Positions 8,780-16,617 of a DNA stretch of 45,797 bases are shown one piece after another; the stretch's first letter is position 1; each line of letters starts with the position of its first letter. The notes under the pieces are model-generated. The model was not told the DNA's origin. It saw only the letters and a list, made by a program, of their open reading frames with translations, and searched no databases. The DNA comes from Brevibacillus migulae (lineage in GTDB: Bacteria; Bacillota; Bacilli; Brevibacillales; Brevibacillaceae): contig NZ_SDKD01000028.1 in NCBI RefSeq assembly GCF_004521915.1, positions 1 through 45,797 of the forward strand, written 5' to 3'. The translations under genes were made by a program, and so were the position numbers.

Positions 8780-9772
8780 TCAATAAGACACGTACACATC
8801 GCTCAACAATTCGCTTGCGTCCGGGAACGGACTCTGTTCCGCAAATTGGATGGCATTTTGAATCGACTGATCGACCGCTTCCTCCATTTGTGCCAGCTCC
8901 GGTTCGGAGAACAACTGTTGAGAGATGAGATACTCCCGGAAATTTTTGATCGCATCCTGCTCTTGGATATGCTTTTGTTTGTCCTGGTCCGTTTTGTACT
9001 TCTGCGCATCTCCCTCAAAATGGCCATAGTTGCGATAGGTAATGCATTCAATCAAGGTCGGGCCTTCACCGTTCCGTGCTCTCCTCACTGCCTCTTCCGC
9101 CACCCGATACACCTCCAGCACGTTCTTGCCGTCAACCGTAATACCGGGAATATTGTAACCGCTTGCACGATCGGCGATATTGGTGCAGCTGGAGGCATAT
9201 GTGAATGGCGTCGCCTCTCCGTAGCCATTGTTTTCTGCTACGAAGATCACGGGCAGCTTCCAAATCGCTGCCAGGTTGATTCCCTCATGAAATGTCCCTT
9301 GATTGTTCGCGCCATCCCCAAAAAAGCAAACGCTGACGGCATCGGTCTTTTTCAGCTTGGCTGTCAGCGCAGAACCGCATGCCAGCGGGAAACCTCCGCC
9401 GACGATCCCGTTGGCTCCGAGCATGCCTTTATCCAGATCGGCAATGTGCATGGAGCCGCCCTTGCCTTTGCATAAGCCGGTTGCTTTGCCGTAAATCTCT
9501 GCCATCATCCCGTCCAGGTCACAGCCCTTGGCAATGCAGTGGCCGTGTCCGCGGTGGGTGCTTGTGATCGAGTCCTTCTTTTCCAGATGGGCCCCCACTC
9601 CAACCGCGATGGCTTCCTCCCCCGCATACAAATGGACGAATCCCGGCAGTTTTCCCTGGCTAAACAACAAGTGAACGGCATCTTCAAACTTGCGAATCTC
9701 CAGCATCTTCTGATACATCCATCTTGCCTTATCCTGAGACAGCACCTTTTCTTCTTTTGCGGTTGCTTTCAT
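8780..9772 (-). CDS. acoA: Acetoin dehydrogenase E1 alpha subunit
   Basis: This 330-residue E1 alpha subunit is the first gene of the operon. The thiamine-diphosphate motif begins GDGANNQGTFHEG (GDG at 152-154) and closes at VAENN about 29 residues later. STHRGHGHCIAKG and GKGGSMHI are typical active-site loops. Together with AcoB it cleaves acetoin to acetaldehyde and an acetyl group passed to AcoC. The ATG has GGGAGGAA upstream. Transcription probably starts about 78 bp upstream from the sigma-54 promoter at 9862-9878. The acetoin assignment over pyruvate rests on operon context with AcoR and the sigma-54 promoter. Confidence 0.92.
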   Translation of the reverse strand: MKATAKEEKVLSQDKARWMYQKMLEIRKFEDAVHLLFSQGKLPGFVHLYAGEEAIAVGVGAHLEKKDSITSTHRGHGHCIAKGCDLDGMMAEIYGKATGLCKGKGGSMHIADLDKGMLGANGIVGGGFPLACGSALTAKLKKTDAVSVCFFGDGANNQGTFHEGINLAAIWKLPVIFVAENNGYGEATPFTYASSCTNIADRASGYNIPGITVDGKNVLEVYRVAEEAVRRARNGEGPTLIECITYRNYGHFEGDAQKYKTDQDKQKHIQEQDAIKNFREYLISQQLFSEPELAQMEEAVDQSIQNAIQFAEQSPFPDASELLSDVYVSY

Positions 9773-9861
9773 CGGCGATTCCTCCCATCATTTTTTTCTT
9801 GCCCCCAAGCCTTGCACCAACTCATCACACCATCCTCCTTTCTTTCCTGACAGAGAAATAT

Positions 9862-9878
9862 AGCAAGTCATGTGCCAA
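9862..9878 (-). promoter_or_regulatory. Sigma-54 (SigL) -24/-12 promoter of the aco operon
   Basis: On the minus strand the sequence reads TTGGCAC-ATGAC-TTGCT. This matches the SigL consensus with the invariant GG at -24 and GC at -12 and the correct 5-nt spacer. The predicted transcript start is near 9851, about 78 bp before acoA. It fits the AcoR activator encoded upstream. Confidence 0.88.
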
Positions 9879-9947
9879 CGCGGGCAGCACCGCGGAATCG
9901 CGGAAACATCGGTATCAATAGCGCACATACAGGTAAGCCGGTAATAC

Positions 9948-9988
9948 AAAATGAGATAATTTCCCAAATCGTCTCATTTTGTCTCAAC
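9948..9988. promoter_or_regulatory. Probable AcoR upstream activating sequence
   Basis: The inverted repeat aaaatgaga (9948-9956) / tctcatttt (9972-9980) is perfect over 9 bp and is followed by an extra half site gtctca (9981-9986). Its centre lies about 110 bp upstream of the predicted aco transcript start, the normal distance for a sigma-54 enhancer-binding protein. That AcoR binds here is inferred from position and symmetry. Confidence 0.6.
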
Positions 9989-9999
9989 GTGCTTTTTCG

Positions 10000-10066
10000 A
10001 AAACTTGGCATGGCCAAGCCTTAGTTGCACTTATGTAGATCAGAATTTTTATCAATTCCGATCTAC
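10000..10066. repeat. Dispersed intergenic hairpin repeat, copy A
   Basis: It shares the block ccttagttgcacttatgt with copies at 31502-31570 and 43893-43968. It carries a hairpin gtagatc (10035-10041) / gatctac (10060-10066) and a second stem cttggc/gccaag (10004-10018). Read on the minus strand, that second stem is followed by TTTT, like a terminator. It lies past the lipL stop and next to the aco enhancer palindrome. Confidence 0.65.
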
Positions 10067-10077
10067 GGACAAAACAA

Positions 10078-10107
10078 AGAGCCACTGGCGTCTATTCCAG
10101 TGGCTCT
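10078..10107 (-). terminator. Terminator of acoR-lipL
   Basis: An 11-bp perfect stem agagccactgg / ccagtggctct with an 8-nt loop lies just after the lipL stop. On the minus strand it is followed by TTTGTTTTG, and on the plus strand by AGCTTTTTT, so it can work both ways. It separates the acoR-lipL transcript from the aco promoter. Confidence 0.8.
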
Positions 10108-10114
10108 AGCTTTT

Positions 10115-10939
10115 TTAGCACGATACATTCATTGGATACCTCATACGATAATCAGCCAGCGTCTTTTCCATGCGCTCCAGGTTAAACGACGAATAATCCT
10201 GATACCCGGTAAGATCCCTGGCGATGCCAAGCTGCTGCTTGATCGACGCGACAAACGACTCGACGCTTCCTCCGCCCACAAGCTCTGAGAGACTTGCCAT
10301 GCTTGCTGGCTCCACTCGTGGATAATCCGCCTGTGCCGATCCTTGTGCGGCGATGTCATAAAATTCTTTGACGAGCCTGCCTCTTTCCGCGCCGCTCCCC
10401 TCGATCAGCACGAATGCTTGAACGATCACTGCTCTCGTCTGCCTTCTCTGGGCAATCCCGCAGAATTTCTTCCCCTCTATGCTAACGTCAAACGTTCCGG
10501 GACAATAGGAGCCGTGGACTTCTCCCGTCTCAATCCTGCGGCTGCAGCTCCAGAGACTTTTGCGAATGAGCGCTGCCATCATTTCAAAATGGCGCTGTAC
10601 GTCCAGACTGCCCTGGCGATTCGGCAGGATCAGGGAAAGGTTGACTACCCCTGGATTGAGCGGTACAGCCGCCCCTCCCGAGTTGCGGACCGCTACCGCG
10701 TATCCCTGTCCCCGCAGCCAGTTGATTGCCGCTTGGGCATTTGGCAGCTTATAGTCTCTTGCGCCCAGTACAAAAGCTCGTTGGTGCCTCCACATATGAA
10801 CGATCGGTTCAAGCTGCTCTTCTCCTACCTGCTTCCCAATCACTTCGTCAAATGCAAAAGGAAACAGGATGTCCCCGCTCATGCAATGGGATGTGGTATC
10901 GATGAGGCCCAACCGTACAGGCAAGCTTACCCCGTCCAT
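10115..10939 (-). CDS. lipL: LipL-type octanoyl/lipoyl protein transferase
   Basis: The protein has 274 residues and belongs to the BPL/LplA/LipB cofactor transferase fold. The motifs VRNSGGAAV, GVVNLSL, and SYCPGTFDVSIEGKKFCGIAQRR match the Bacillus LipL amidotransferase, which moves octanoyl or lipoyl groups from GcvH to E2 subunits. C146 is the predicted acyl-accepting cysteine and the lysine of GKKF is the predicted binding lysine. The ATG at 10939 is preferred: AAAGGAGAAGAG precedes it, and a longer reading would run into acoR. It lies 22 bp after acoR and upstream of the aco operon, so a role in lipoylating AcoC is likely. LipM or LplJ are alternatives, but the YCPG signature favours LipL. 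Confidence 0.75.
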   Translation of the reverse strand: MDGVSLPVRLGLIDTTSHCMSGDILFPFAFDEVIGKQVGEEQLEPIVHMWRHQRAFVLGARDYKLPNAQAAINWLRGQGYAVAVRNSGGAAVPLNPGVVNLSLILPNRQGSLDVQRHFEMMAALIRKSLWSCSRRIETGEVHGSYCPGTFDVSIEGKKFCGIAQRRQTRAVIVQAFVLIEGSGAERGRLVKEFYDIAAQGSAQADYPRVEPASMASLSELVGGGSVESFVASIKQQLGIARDLTGYQDYSSFNLERMEKTLADYRMRYPMNVSC

Positions 10940-10961
10940 CTCTTCTCCTTTCTGCGCTGCC

Positions 10962-12872
10962 CTACAGGCGGTACTTTTGCAGTTTCCTGTAAAACGTACT
11001 TCTGGGAATGCCCAAAAGATTCGCTGCGGCGGAAGCGCTTCCATTCGTTTTCTGCAAAGCCTGAATAATGGATTGTTTCTCGATTTCCTCCCGATACGTC
11101 AGCCGATCAGCGTGAACCGTCCCGCGCTCTTTGAGCCGGCCATCCCTAGCTACAGTCGTAGAAGCACTGTCCCTTGAGCCGGAGTGCAACAGCTCTTGAA
11201 GCAGCATCGTTATTTCCTCGTCGTCCAAGATGCTGATGCGCTCCAACGTGTTGAACAGCTCTCTGATGTTTCCTGGCCAGTCATAGTCCATAAGCTGCTG
11301 CATGATGTGGGGAAGGATCGGCAAATCCAGGTCGTTTTTCAGGCAGTAATAGCGTATGAGAGGGGGAATATCTTCTTTTCGTTCGCGCAAAGGCGGCACA
11401 TACAGCGGGAAAACGTGCAGCCGGTAATACAAGTCCTCGCGAAACTTGCCTTCCTTGACCAGCTGGGTAATATCCCGGTGTGTGGCGGTGATGATTCGGA
11501 GGTTGACAGCTATTTCGGAAGTGCCGCCGATCGGAGTCACTTTCCTCTCCTGCAGCACGCGCAGCAACGCAACCTGCATCTGATAGGGAATCTCTCCGAT
11601 CTCATCGAGAAACAAGGTTCCTCCATTCGCTTGCTCCAGCTTTCCTTTATGACCGTGACGCCGCGAACCCGTAAATGCGCCGTCTGCGTAGCCAAACAGT
11701 TCGCTTTCGATCAGATCCTTGGGGATCGCTCCGCAATTCACTGCCACAAAAGGGCCCGCTTTATACGGACTGTTCTCATGGATGGCCCGTGCGACAAGCT
11801 CCTTTCCCGTGCCGCTCTCGCCTCGGATGAAAACGTTCACGCTGCTGCGGGAAATCCGTTCAATCTGCTGCAGAACTTGCTGGAAGGCTCCGCTTGTCCC
11901 CGCTTCTCCCTGGAACCGAACTGGCTCGGCCGTAAAGGGCATCCGCACCGGAGTTCGGACCGAAGCAGCAGGCTCTGTCAATTTCACGCCATATCCGATC
12001 AATCCCCCGTGCTGTTTCGAGTAGATAGGGATTCGCTTTTTTTCCGTATATCCATATTCGCCCAGCAAGCTCCGGTATTCGGATTTGCCGGACCATTGCG
12101 AAGTCTTTTGACGCACTGCCTTGTTGGCAAAAATGACTTGCTGCTTCTGGTTCAGGATCACAATCGGTTGATTGCTTTCCGCTAGCTCCCATGTACAGCG
12201 AATCAGCTCCAGCTCGTCTTGCTCACGCCTTCTGCCCCATTCCTGTTCAACGGTATAGGCGATTGAGGAGACGATCGCGAGCATATTCGGATGACTGCGC
12301 TCGACCGGACTGGAGATATCGAGAATCCCCACCAGTTGGCCGTCCTCATCATGGATCGGAGACGCCGAGCAGCTCCAGTTATGCGAAGCTACCGAGTAAT
12401 GCTCTGTGCCGATAATCATGATGGGTTCCCTTGCATGGAGGGCAGTACCGATGGCATTCGTCCCTACCTCTTCCTCCGTCCAGCGAACCCCTTGTACAAA
12501 ATTGATGTCCCTGGCATACTGCAAAATGGGTTTTTGCCCTTTCATGGAGAGCACGTATCCATCCGAATCAATCAGGATGGCGAGCATGCCGGTGTCTTCG
12601 ATGAATTTGGTCAGCTTTTCGACATGGGGCAGGGTGATATCCAGCAATGGCTGATGCTTTCGCTTTTGGCGTTCAAAGGACTCCCCTTGCAGGATTTCCC
12701 GCCCGGTTCCCGTATAAGGATTGACAAACCGATTTTTGCAGCGAAACCAAGATTCCGATATCCGCTTATTGATGCGTGCAGAGTCGATTACACCGTCTTG
12801 TACAAAACGTTTCCATATTTTTGGAGAAAGCGTTTCGTTAAACAAGGAGCCACCCCCGTCACTTTTTCTCAT
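10962..12872 (-). CDS. acoR: AcoR-like sigma-54-dependent transcriptional activator
   Basis: The protein has 636 residues. It has an N-terminal GAF-type sensor region (about 80-215), a PAS-like segment (about 225-300), a sigma-54 AAA+ domain (about 325-555) and a C-terminal Fis-type helix-turn-helix (about 600-634). Visible motifs are Walker A GESGTGKE (351-358), the sigma-54-contacting GAFTG (398-402), Walker B GGTLFLDEIGEI and AANLLGIPRSTFYRKL. It should sense acetoin, bind the palindrome upstream of acoA and activate the -24/-12 promoter. The ATG has no obvious ribosome binding site. A TTG nine codons in, preceded by GGGGGTGG, is a credible alternative start. It is co-directional with lipL (22-bp gap). 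Confidence 0.88.
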   Translation of the reverse strand: MRKSDGGGSLFNETLSPKIWKRFVQDGVIDSARINKRISESWFRCKNRFVNPYTGTGREILQGESFERQKRKHQPLLDITLPHVEKLTKFIEDTGMLAILIDSDGYVLSMKGQKPILQYARDINFVQGVRWTEEEVGTNAIGTALHAREPIMIIGTEHYSVASHNWSCSASPIHDEDGQLVGILDISSPVERSHPNMLAIVSSIAYTVEQEWGRRREQDELELIRCTWELAESNQPIVILNQKQQVIFANKAVRQKTSQWSGKSEYRSLLGEYGYTEKKRIPIYSKQHGGLIGYGVKLTEPAASVRTPVRMPFTAEPVRFQGEAGTSGAFQQVLQQIERISRSSVNVFIRGESGTGKELVARAIHENSPYKAGPFVAVNCGAIPKDLIESELFGYADGAFTGSRRHGHKGKLEQANGGTLFLDEIGEIPYQMQVALLRVLQERKVTPIGGTSEIAVNLRIITATHRDITQLVKEGKFREDLYYRLHVFPLYVPPLRERKEDIPPLIRYYCLKNDLDLPILPHIMQQLMDYDWPGNIRELFNTLERISILDDEEITMLLQELLHSGSRDSASTTVARDGRLKERGTVHADRLTYREEIEKQSIIQALQKTNGSASAAANLLGIPRSTFYRKLQKYRL

Positions 12873-12979
12873 GAATAAGGGAATATCTTTAGCTTACCGT
12901 TTTCTGTCCGGTTTCTCAATATTTTGAAAACGGCAGAAGCGGACTCGATGTAGTCATCTCCTCCGCGAAGAGGCCTTCC

Positions 12980-13663
12980 TCATTGCCAAGCCTCCTCTGA
13001 AATTTCCTCAACGCATGCCGGCACATCATTTTTGGCCTGGCCCACGATAGCGGATACCGGATAAGCCCTCATCTCCCGCGCCTCATATGGGACAAGCAGC
13101 GAGAGCAGGAGATCCGCGTCATAGCGCTCACGATCCAGCCAGAGGTGCTCATCCTCCGCTTTTAAGATCACTGGCATGCGGTCGTGTATGTCTGCCACGA
13201 TTTCATTGGGCCGTGTCGTAATGATCGTACACGTCGCGAGCCTGCTTCCATCCGGCTGCTCCCACGTATCATACAATCCGGCGAACGAGAACAGCTCGCC
13301 CGATTTCAGCATGATGCGCATCGGCTGTTTCCTTTTGCCTGACTGCTTCCACTCATAAAAGCCGTCTGCCGGGATGATGCAGCGCTTCCTGGCCACCAGA
13401 TTGCGAAATGCGGGCTTTTCCATCAGTGTCTCAGCACGGGCGTTGATCATTTTGTAGCCGATTTTTTCATCCTGCGCCCATGAGGGGACAAGCCCCCAGC
13501 GCAGCTGCCCGATTCGCCTCTGCCCTTTGTGTTCGATGACAGCCGGGATCCATTGTCCCGGCGCGGCATTGTAGCGGGGCTCGTAGGCAAACGGAATCTC
13601 GTCCAGAATATAGCGTTCCATGACCTTTGCCGGGTCTGCAATGATGGTAAAACGTCCGCACAT
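12980..13663 (-). CDS. SOS response-associated peptidase, HMCES/YedK family
   Basis: The protein has 227 residues and starts MCGRF. Cys2, exposed after Met removal, forms a thiazolidine crosslink with abasic sites in single-stranded DNA. The other active-site residues are visible: Asn in INARAET (N74), Glu in ADGFYEWK (E104) and His in DIHDRMP (H160). The start at 13663 is fixed by GGGAGGAATGCTT upstream and by the requirement for Cys at position 2; a longer in-frame reading to 13783 is not used. The gene lies alone, back to back with the EamA transporter. Roles in abasic-site protection are known for the family. The SOS link is inferred; I see no clear LexA box. Confidence 0.9.
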   Translation of the reverse strand: MCGRFTIIADPAKVMERYILDEIPFAYEPRYNAAPGQWIPAVIEHKGQRRIGQLRWGLVPSWAQDEKIGYKMINARAETLMEKPAFRNLVARKRCIIPADGFYEWKQSGKRKQPMRIMLKSGELFSFAGLYDTWEQPDGSRLATCTIITTRPNEIVADIHDRMPVILKAEDEHLWLDRERYDADLLLSLLVPYEAREMRAYPVSAIVGQAKNDVPACVEEISEEAWQ

Positions 13664-13906
13664 AAGCATTCCTCCCAGCTCTAGCCTATCCAAAAGCGCG
13701 CTCCTTTTTTCCGTCATCCTTCGTTTTCGCTCTTCCCCAGCCTTTTCCCTGCCAATCAGACTTTTGGCGTAAGACCACTCCATCGATATGCAGTCCCTTT
13801 TTCGTATCTTTCCTTACATCGATCTACCGATGAGACTTCTTGTCAGAAATTGTATACTGGATTCGTAAGCTTTGGAGCGAGACAAAATGCGAAGGAGTTC
13901 GTACCC

Positions 13907-14848
13907 ATGGACAATAAAGGATTGTGGCTTGCTTATACATGTGCCGCTGTGAATGCAATCATTATCGGCTTTTCATTCCTGTTTACCAAATACGCGTTGG
14001 AAGCTGCCGATCCGCTGGATACGCTCGCTTTCCGGTTTATCGCTTCATTTGCGGTCATGTCCATCCCCGTTGCCCTCGGCAAAATCAAGCTCGATTATCG
14101 CGGAAAAAGCTTGAAGTGGGTGCTGGTGCTTGCCTTATTTTACCCGACCTCGTTTTTCACGCTTCAAACGTTTGGGCTGCAGTATGCCTCCTCAGCAGAA
14201 GGTGGGATTTTATTGGCGCTCACTCCAGTGCTGACTCTGATCCTGGCCTCCCTGTTTTTGAAGGAACAGACCAATCTCAAGCAGAAGCTCTCCATTATTC
14301 TCTCGGTGCTGGGTGTTTTGTTGATTTTTCTGATCAAGGGAAACAGCATTGACCTGCAAAACGTAACGGGCATTTTCCTGCTCTTCCTGTCCGGCTTGGC
14401 GCTTGCCGGAAACAGCGTGCTCTCCCGCTCGCTGTCGAAGCAGTTCAGTCCGGCCGAGTTAAGCTATATCATGATGGGTCTAGGCTTTGTCACCTTTTTG
14501 CTGCTATCCGGTACGAAGCATGCGGTCAACGGGACCCTCCATCAGTTTTTCACGCCTCTCTTTACCGGTAAGTTTACGGTAGCGATTCTTTATCTCGGCG
14601 TGCTCTCCTCGCTGGTGACATCCGTGTTCAGCAACTACATCTTGTCGAAAATCGAGGCGTCAAAAGCGAGTGTGTTTTCCAACCTGTCGACGGTTGTATC
14701 GCTGGGGGCTGGAGCGCTGTTTCTTGGCGAAGAAGTAACACTGTACCATCTGGTCGGAGCCGCGATGATCATTGCCGGCGTGATTGGCGCCAACCGCTTC
14801 GGGGGTGCCGCACCCGCCGAGAAAAACAAAGCAGCTGCCGCTAGCTGA
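13907..14848 (+). CDS. EamA/DMT family transporter
   Basis: This 313-residue protein of the drug/metabolite transporter superfamily has about ten membrane segments arranged as two EamA repeats (roughly residues 7-140 and 155-295). The second repeat contains the typical LYLGVLSSLVTSVFSNYILSK region and the GEEVTLYHLVGAAMIIAGV closing helix. The C-terminus is short, Ala/Lys-rich and cytoplasmic. The ATG at 13907 has AAGGAG nine bases upstream; an in-frame upstream start at 13850 lacks a ribosome binding site. It is a single-gene unit ended by a hairpin at 14919. Substrate cannot be predicted; amino acids or metabolites are usual in this family. Confidence 0.85.
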   Translation: MDNKGLWLAYTCAAVNAIIIGFSFLFTKYALEAADPLDTLAFRFIASFAVMSIPVALGKIKLDYRGKSLKWVLVLALFYPTSFFTLQTFGLQYASSAEGGILLALTPVLTLILASLFLKEQTNLKQKLSIILSVLGVLLIFLIKGNSIDLQNVTGIFLLFLSGLALAGNSVLSRSLSKQFSPAELSYIMMGLGFVTFLLLSGTKHAVNGTLHQFFTPLFTGKFTVAILYLGVLSSLVTSVFSNYILSKIEASKASVFSNLSTVVSLGAGALFLGEEVTLYHLVGAAMIIAGVIGANRFGGAAPAEKNKAAAAS

Positions 14849-14918
14849 TACTGGAAAAAAACTAATTCCTCTCGCTATGAAATATGTGCTATAATGTTGG
14901 TAACAGTTAGGAAATGAT

Positions 14919-14944
14919 GCCTCCGCATTCGGGGGCTTTTGTTT
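14919..14944 (+). terminator. Hairpin terminator with a promoter-like box just upstream
   Basis: Stem gcctccg / cgggggc with a 4-nt loop is followed by TTTTGTTTTG. An extended -10 box TGCTATAAT (ending near 14895) lies about 25 bp upstream. The hairpin may therefore end either the EamA transcript or a very short leader RNA in front of the cysteine-cluster gene. Confidence 0.6.
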
Positions 14945-15019
14945 TGAAGAAAGGGGTGCTCGCGGGCATACCCTTTTTTGCGTTTTGATCGAAAAACATT
15001 GCAGGGAGTTGTGCGAAAG

Positions 15020-15364
15020 ATGGAGACATTGCCATGCCAGGGTTGTCGAGGTTTATGCTGCGGGCCTGTTCCGATTACGCAGAAAGAATTGAAAAAAATA
15101 CAGAAGCGGATGAAATCGATGCCGCGAAAGCTCCGTGAAGAGCTGGAAAATCAACCACGATTTCCGGGCACCTGCATCTTCTACGATCAGCGTCGTGATC
15201 AATGCGGCATTCATGACGATCGTCCTGAAGTTTGCCGCGCTTTTGGCTATCACAAAGACCTCGTCTGTTTCCGCAAACCGGAGCTGGCAACAAAAGAGAG
15301 CTTTACTCTTACGGAAAAGCCCGTTGGATACCTCAGTATTGATTTTCTGTGGAAGAGTTTTTAA
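15020..15364 (+). CDS. YkgJ family cysteine-cluster protein
   Basis: The protein has 114 residues and an N-terminal CQGCRGLCCGP motif. Further cysteines follow in GTCIFYD, QCGIHDDRPEVCRAFG and LVCF. This pattern marks the YkgJ/UPF0153 family, predicted to bind zinc or an iron-sulfur cluster. The ATG at 15020 is chosen because METLPCQGC is the usual N-terminus; GGGAG lies upstream. It stands alone between a hairpin and the small His-rich gene. Biochemical function is unknown. Confidence 0.8.
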   Translation: METLPCQGCRGLCCGPVPITQKELKKIQKRMKSMPRKLREELENQPRFPGTCIFYDQRRDQCGIHDDRPEVCRAFGYHKDLVCFRKPELATKESFTLTEKPVGYLSIDFLWKSF

Positions 15365-15430
15365 GGGCAACGACTGGTCATTCTCATCATTTTCATGACA
15401 TAGGTACTTGTCCCTTTCTCCATGTCCCCG

Positions 15431-15449
15431 CTTTGCATATGATGCAAAG
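15431..15449. promoter_or_regulatory. Perfect palindrome upstream of the small His-rich gene
   Basis: CTTTGCAT-ATG-ATGCAAAG has two perfect 8-bp half sites and lies about 12 bp before the AAAGGAGGG ribosome binding site of the gene at 15475. It could be an operator, or a small hairpin in the leader. No known regulator is assigned. Confidence 0.4.
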
Positions 15450-15474
15450 AATTGAGCGCAAAGGAGGGATAGGT

Positions 15475-15669
15475 GTGTACAAGGATAAAAAGGAATATCA
15501 TTTCAAAAAAGCGGCGCAGTATCAGATGCTGGCAGCGTTTTATGAGCATAAGGATCCACACAAGCATATTCATTACTATAAAAAGCATTTCTATCATGAG
15601 AACCAATTCGTCCGTTACGCAGAGAAGATGAAGATGAGGCGGCATTGGCATGACAGCAGCAGCTGTTAG
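15475..15669 (+). CDS. Small histidine- and lysine-rich protein, unknown
   Basis: The protein has 64 residues with a GTG start preceded by AAAGGAGGG at good spacing. It starts MYKDKKEYHFKKAAQYQML and is unusually rich in His (nine), Tyr and Lys, with HKDPHKHIHYYKKHFYHEN in the middle and a C-terminal SSSC. There is no signal peptide and no membrane segment. The strong ribosome binding site and biased composition argue that it is real. Composition would suit metal or nucleic acid binding, or a spore-coat-like role, but this is only inference. A longer reading into the preceding gene (start 15349) lacks a ribosome binding site and is not used. Confidence 0.65.
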   Translation: MYKDKKEYHFKKAAQYQMLAAFYEHKDPHKHIHYYKKHFYHENQFVRYAEKMKMRRHWHDSSSC

Positions 15670-15689
15670 CGGAAATGAGATTGAGACAT

Positions 15690-15774
15690 AAACTCCCTAC
15701 TAATGAACTGCACCCTAGTTGTAAGACATATCTAACAACTGGAGGTGCAGTTCACTAAACGGGGAGTTTTTTTT
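15690..15774 (+). terminator. Terminator with a mobile palindrome in its loop
   Basis: The outer arms aaactccc (15690-15697) and gggagttt (15762-15769) are perfectly complementary and followed by a T run. Removing the 51-bp palindrome at 15704-15754 and one CTAA copy restores an ordinary terminator with loop TACTAAAC plus one G. It ends the transcript of the small His-rich gene. Confidence 0.75.
15704..15754. mobile_element. 51-bp palindromic mobile element with CTAA duplication
   Basis: The element starts tgaactgcacc and ends ggtgcagttca, with inner arms agttgtaaga/tctaacaact, giving about 20 of 24 paired positions. It is flanked by direct repeats CTAA (15700-15703 and 15755-15758). These are the marks of transposition with a 4-bp target duplication. 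No coding capacity is present, so it must have been moved by a transposase in trans, or it is two abutted ends of an IS3-type element. Confidence 0.75.
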
Positions 15775-16045
15775 ATGCTTCTACCGCGGAAAAGGATTCT
15801 GCTTTTCACCGTTTTTTCACGAAGTTGGTTTACGCTATTGGCTAGCCTGAGGCAATGAACACAGGTATCTATTCCGTTCCAAGCCTACATTCAGGCAGCG
15901 GCTTTGCTGGAGAGCATGGCAAAGGCTTCTCCATCGTGGCGGCACAGCTAGGGTTCTATTTTTATAAATAATTCGCGGATCCAATAACTTTTCCATAGGC
16001 TTAGACGTCATACGGAGAGAGAAAACACAAAAGTGGGGTACGCGG
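15775..16045. other. Intergenic stretch without recognisable gene
   Basis: About 270 bp lie between the terminator and the next gene. I see no open frame with a ribosome binding site and no RNA gene. Some of it may be decayed coding sequence, but nothing is identifiable. Confidence 0.5.
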
Positions 16046-16525
16046 ATGATCAAAATAAAACAAGAGATTGTCAACGGATGGTTTCTCGTTACAGGCGCTT
16101 ATTTTATTACATTAATGATTGTTGCACGTTCTTATACCGCCATCACTGGTCTTCCTATCGATCACCAGAGGGACCTATCCGGTCTTGTTCTTGGTTGCTT
16201 CATGGTAGTAGTGCCTTATATTGTCGGAGGTTACTATGTCCGTAAAACAGCTAAGCATGCCGTCGGACAAACAGCGCTATGGGTTGGGATCGTCCCGTCG
16301 ATATCCGAAAAAGTGCTCATCTATCTGATTGCAGCTTTTTTTGTAGCAAGCGGGGGAGACGGAGGAGGAGACGGGATCGTTACCTACAGAAGCGTAATGG
16401 GGTTTGCAGAGGCGGAAGCTGTTCCGTATTTTACAACCCTATATCTCATCACTGCTCCTTTATCCATAGTCGTTTGTGTACTAACTGCAGCATATTCACC
16501 AGGTAGACCCCATTCTCCTACTTAA
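16046..16525 (+). CDS. Four-helix membrane protein of unknown function
   Basis: This 159-residue protein has four predicted membrane segments (about residues 12-30, 46-65, 78-101 and 128-150). A Gly-rich hydrophilic loop containing GGDGGGDG lies between segments three and four. The ATG is preceded by only a weak purine run (GGGG then ACGCGG). The region is AT-richer than the flanks. I recognise no family. It is followed by a weak hairpin and then another small membrane protein gene. Confidence 0.6.
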   Translation: MIKIKQEIVNGWFLVTGAYFITLMIVARSYTAITGLPIDHQRDLSGLVLGCFMVVVPYIVGGYYVRKTAKHAVGQTALWVGIVPSISEKVLIYLIAAFFVASGGDGGGDGIVTYRSVMGFAEAEAVPYFTTLYLITAPLSIVVCVLTAAYSPGRPHSPT

Positions 16526-16527
16526 AG

Positions 16528-16551
16528 TCCTCGTAATTTGGGGATTTTTTT
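16528..16551 (+). terminator. Weak terminator
   Basis: A 5-bp stem TCCTC / GGGGA with a 7-nt loop is followed by seven T residues, directly after the stop of the membrane protein gene. Confidence 0.5.
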
Positions 16552-16617
16552 GCCTTTGCGGGTACCTTTGAGATATACTGATGCTTTCTTACTATAATTC
16601 CTCTAGGATGATTACAT

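Noticed and set aside
11184..12185. 333-codon plus-strand frame
   Set aside because: Antisense to the highly conserved AAA+ and sensor regions of acoR; no domain and no start signal.
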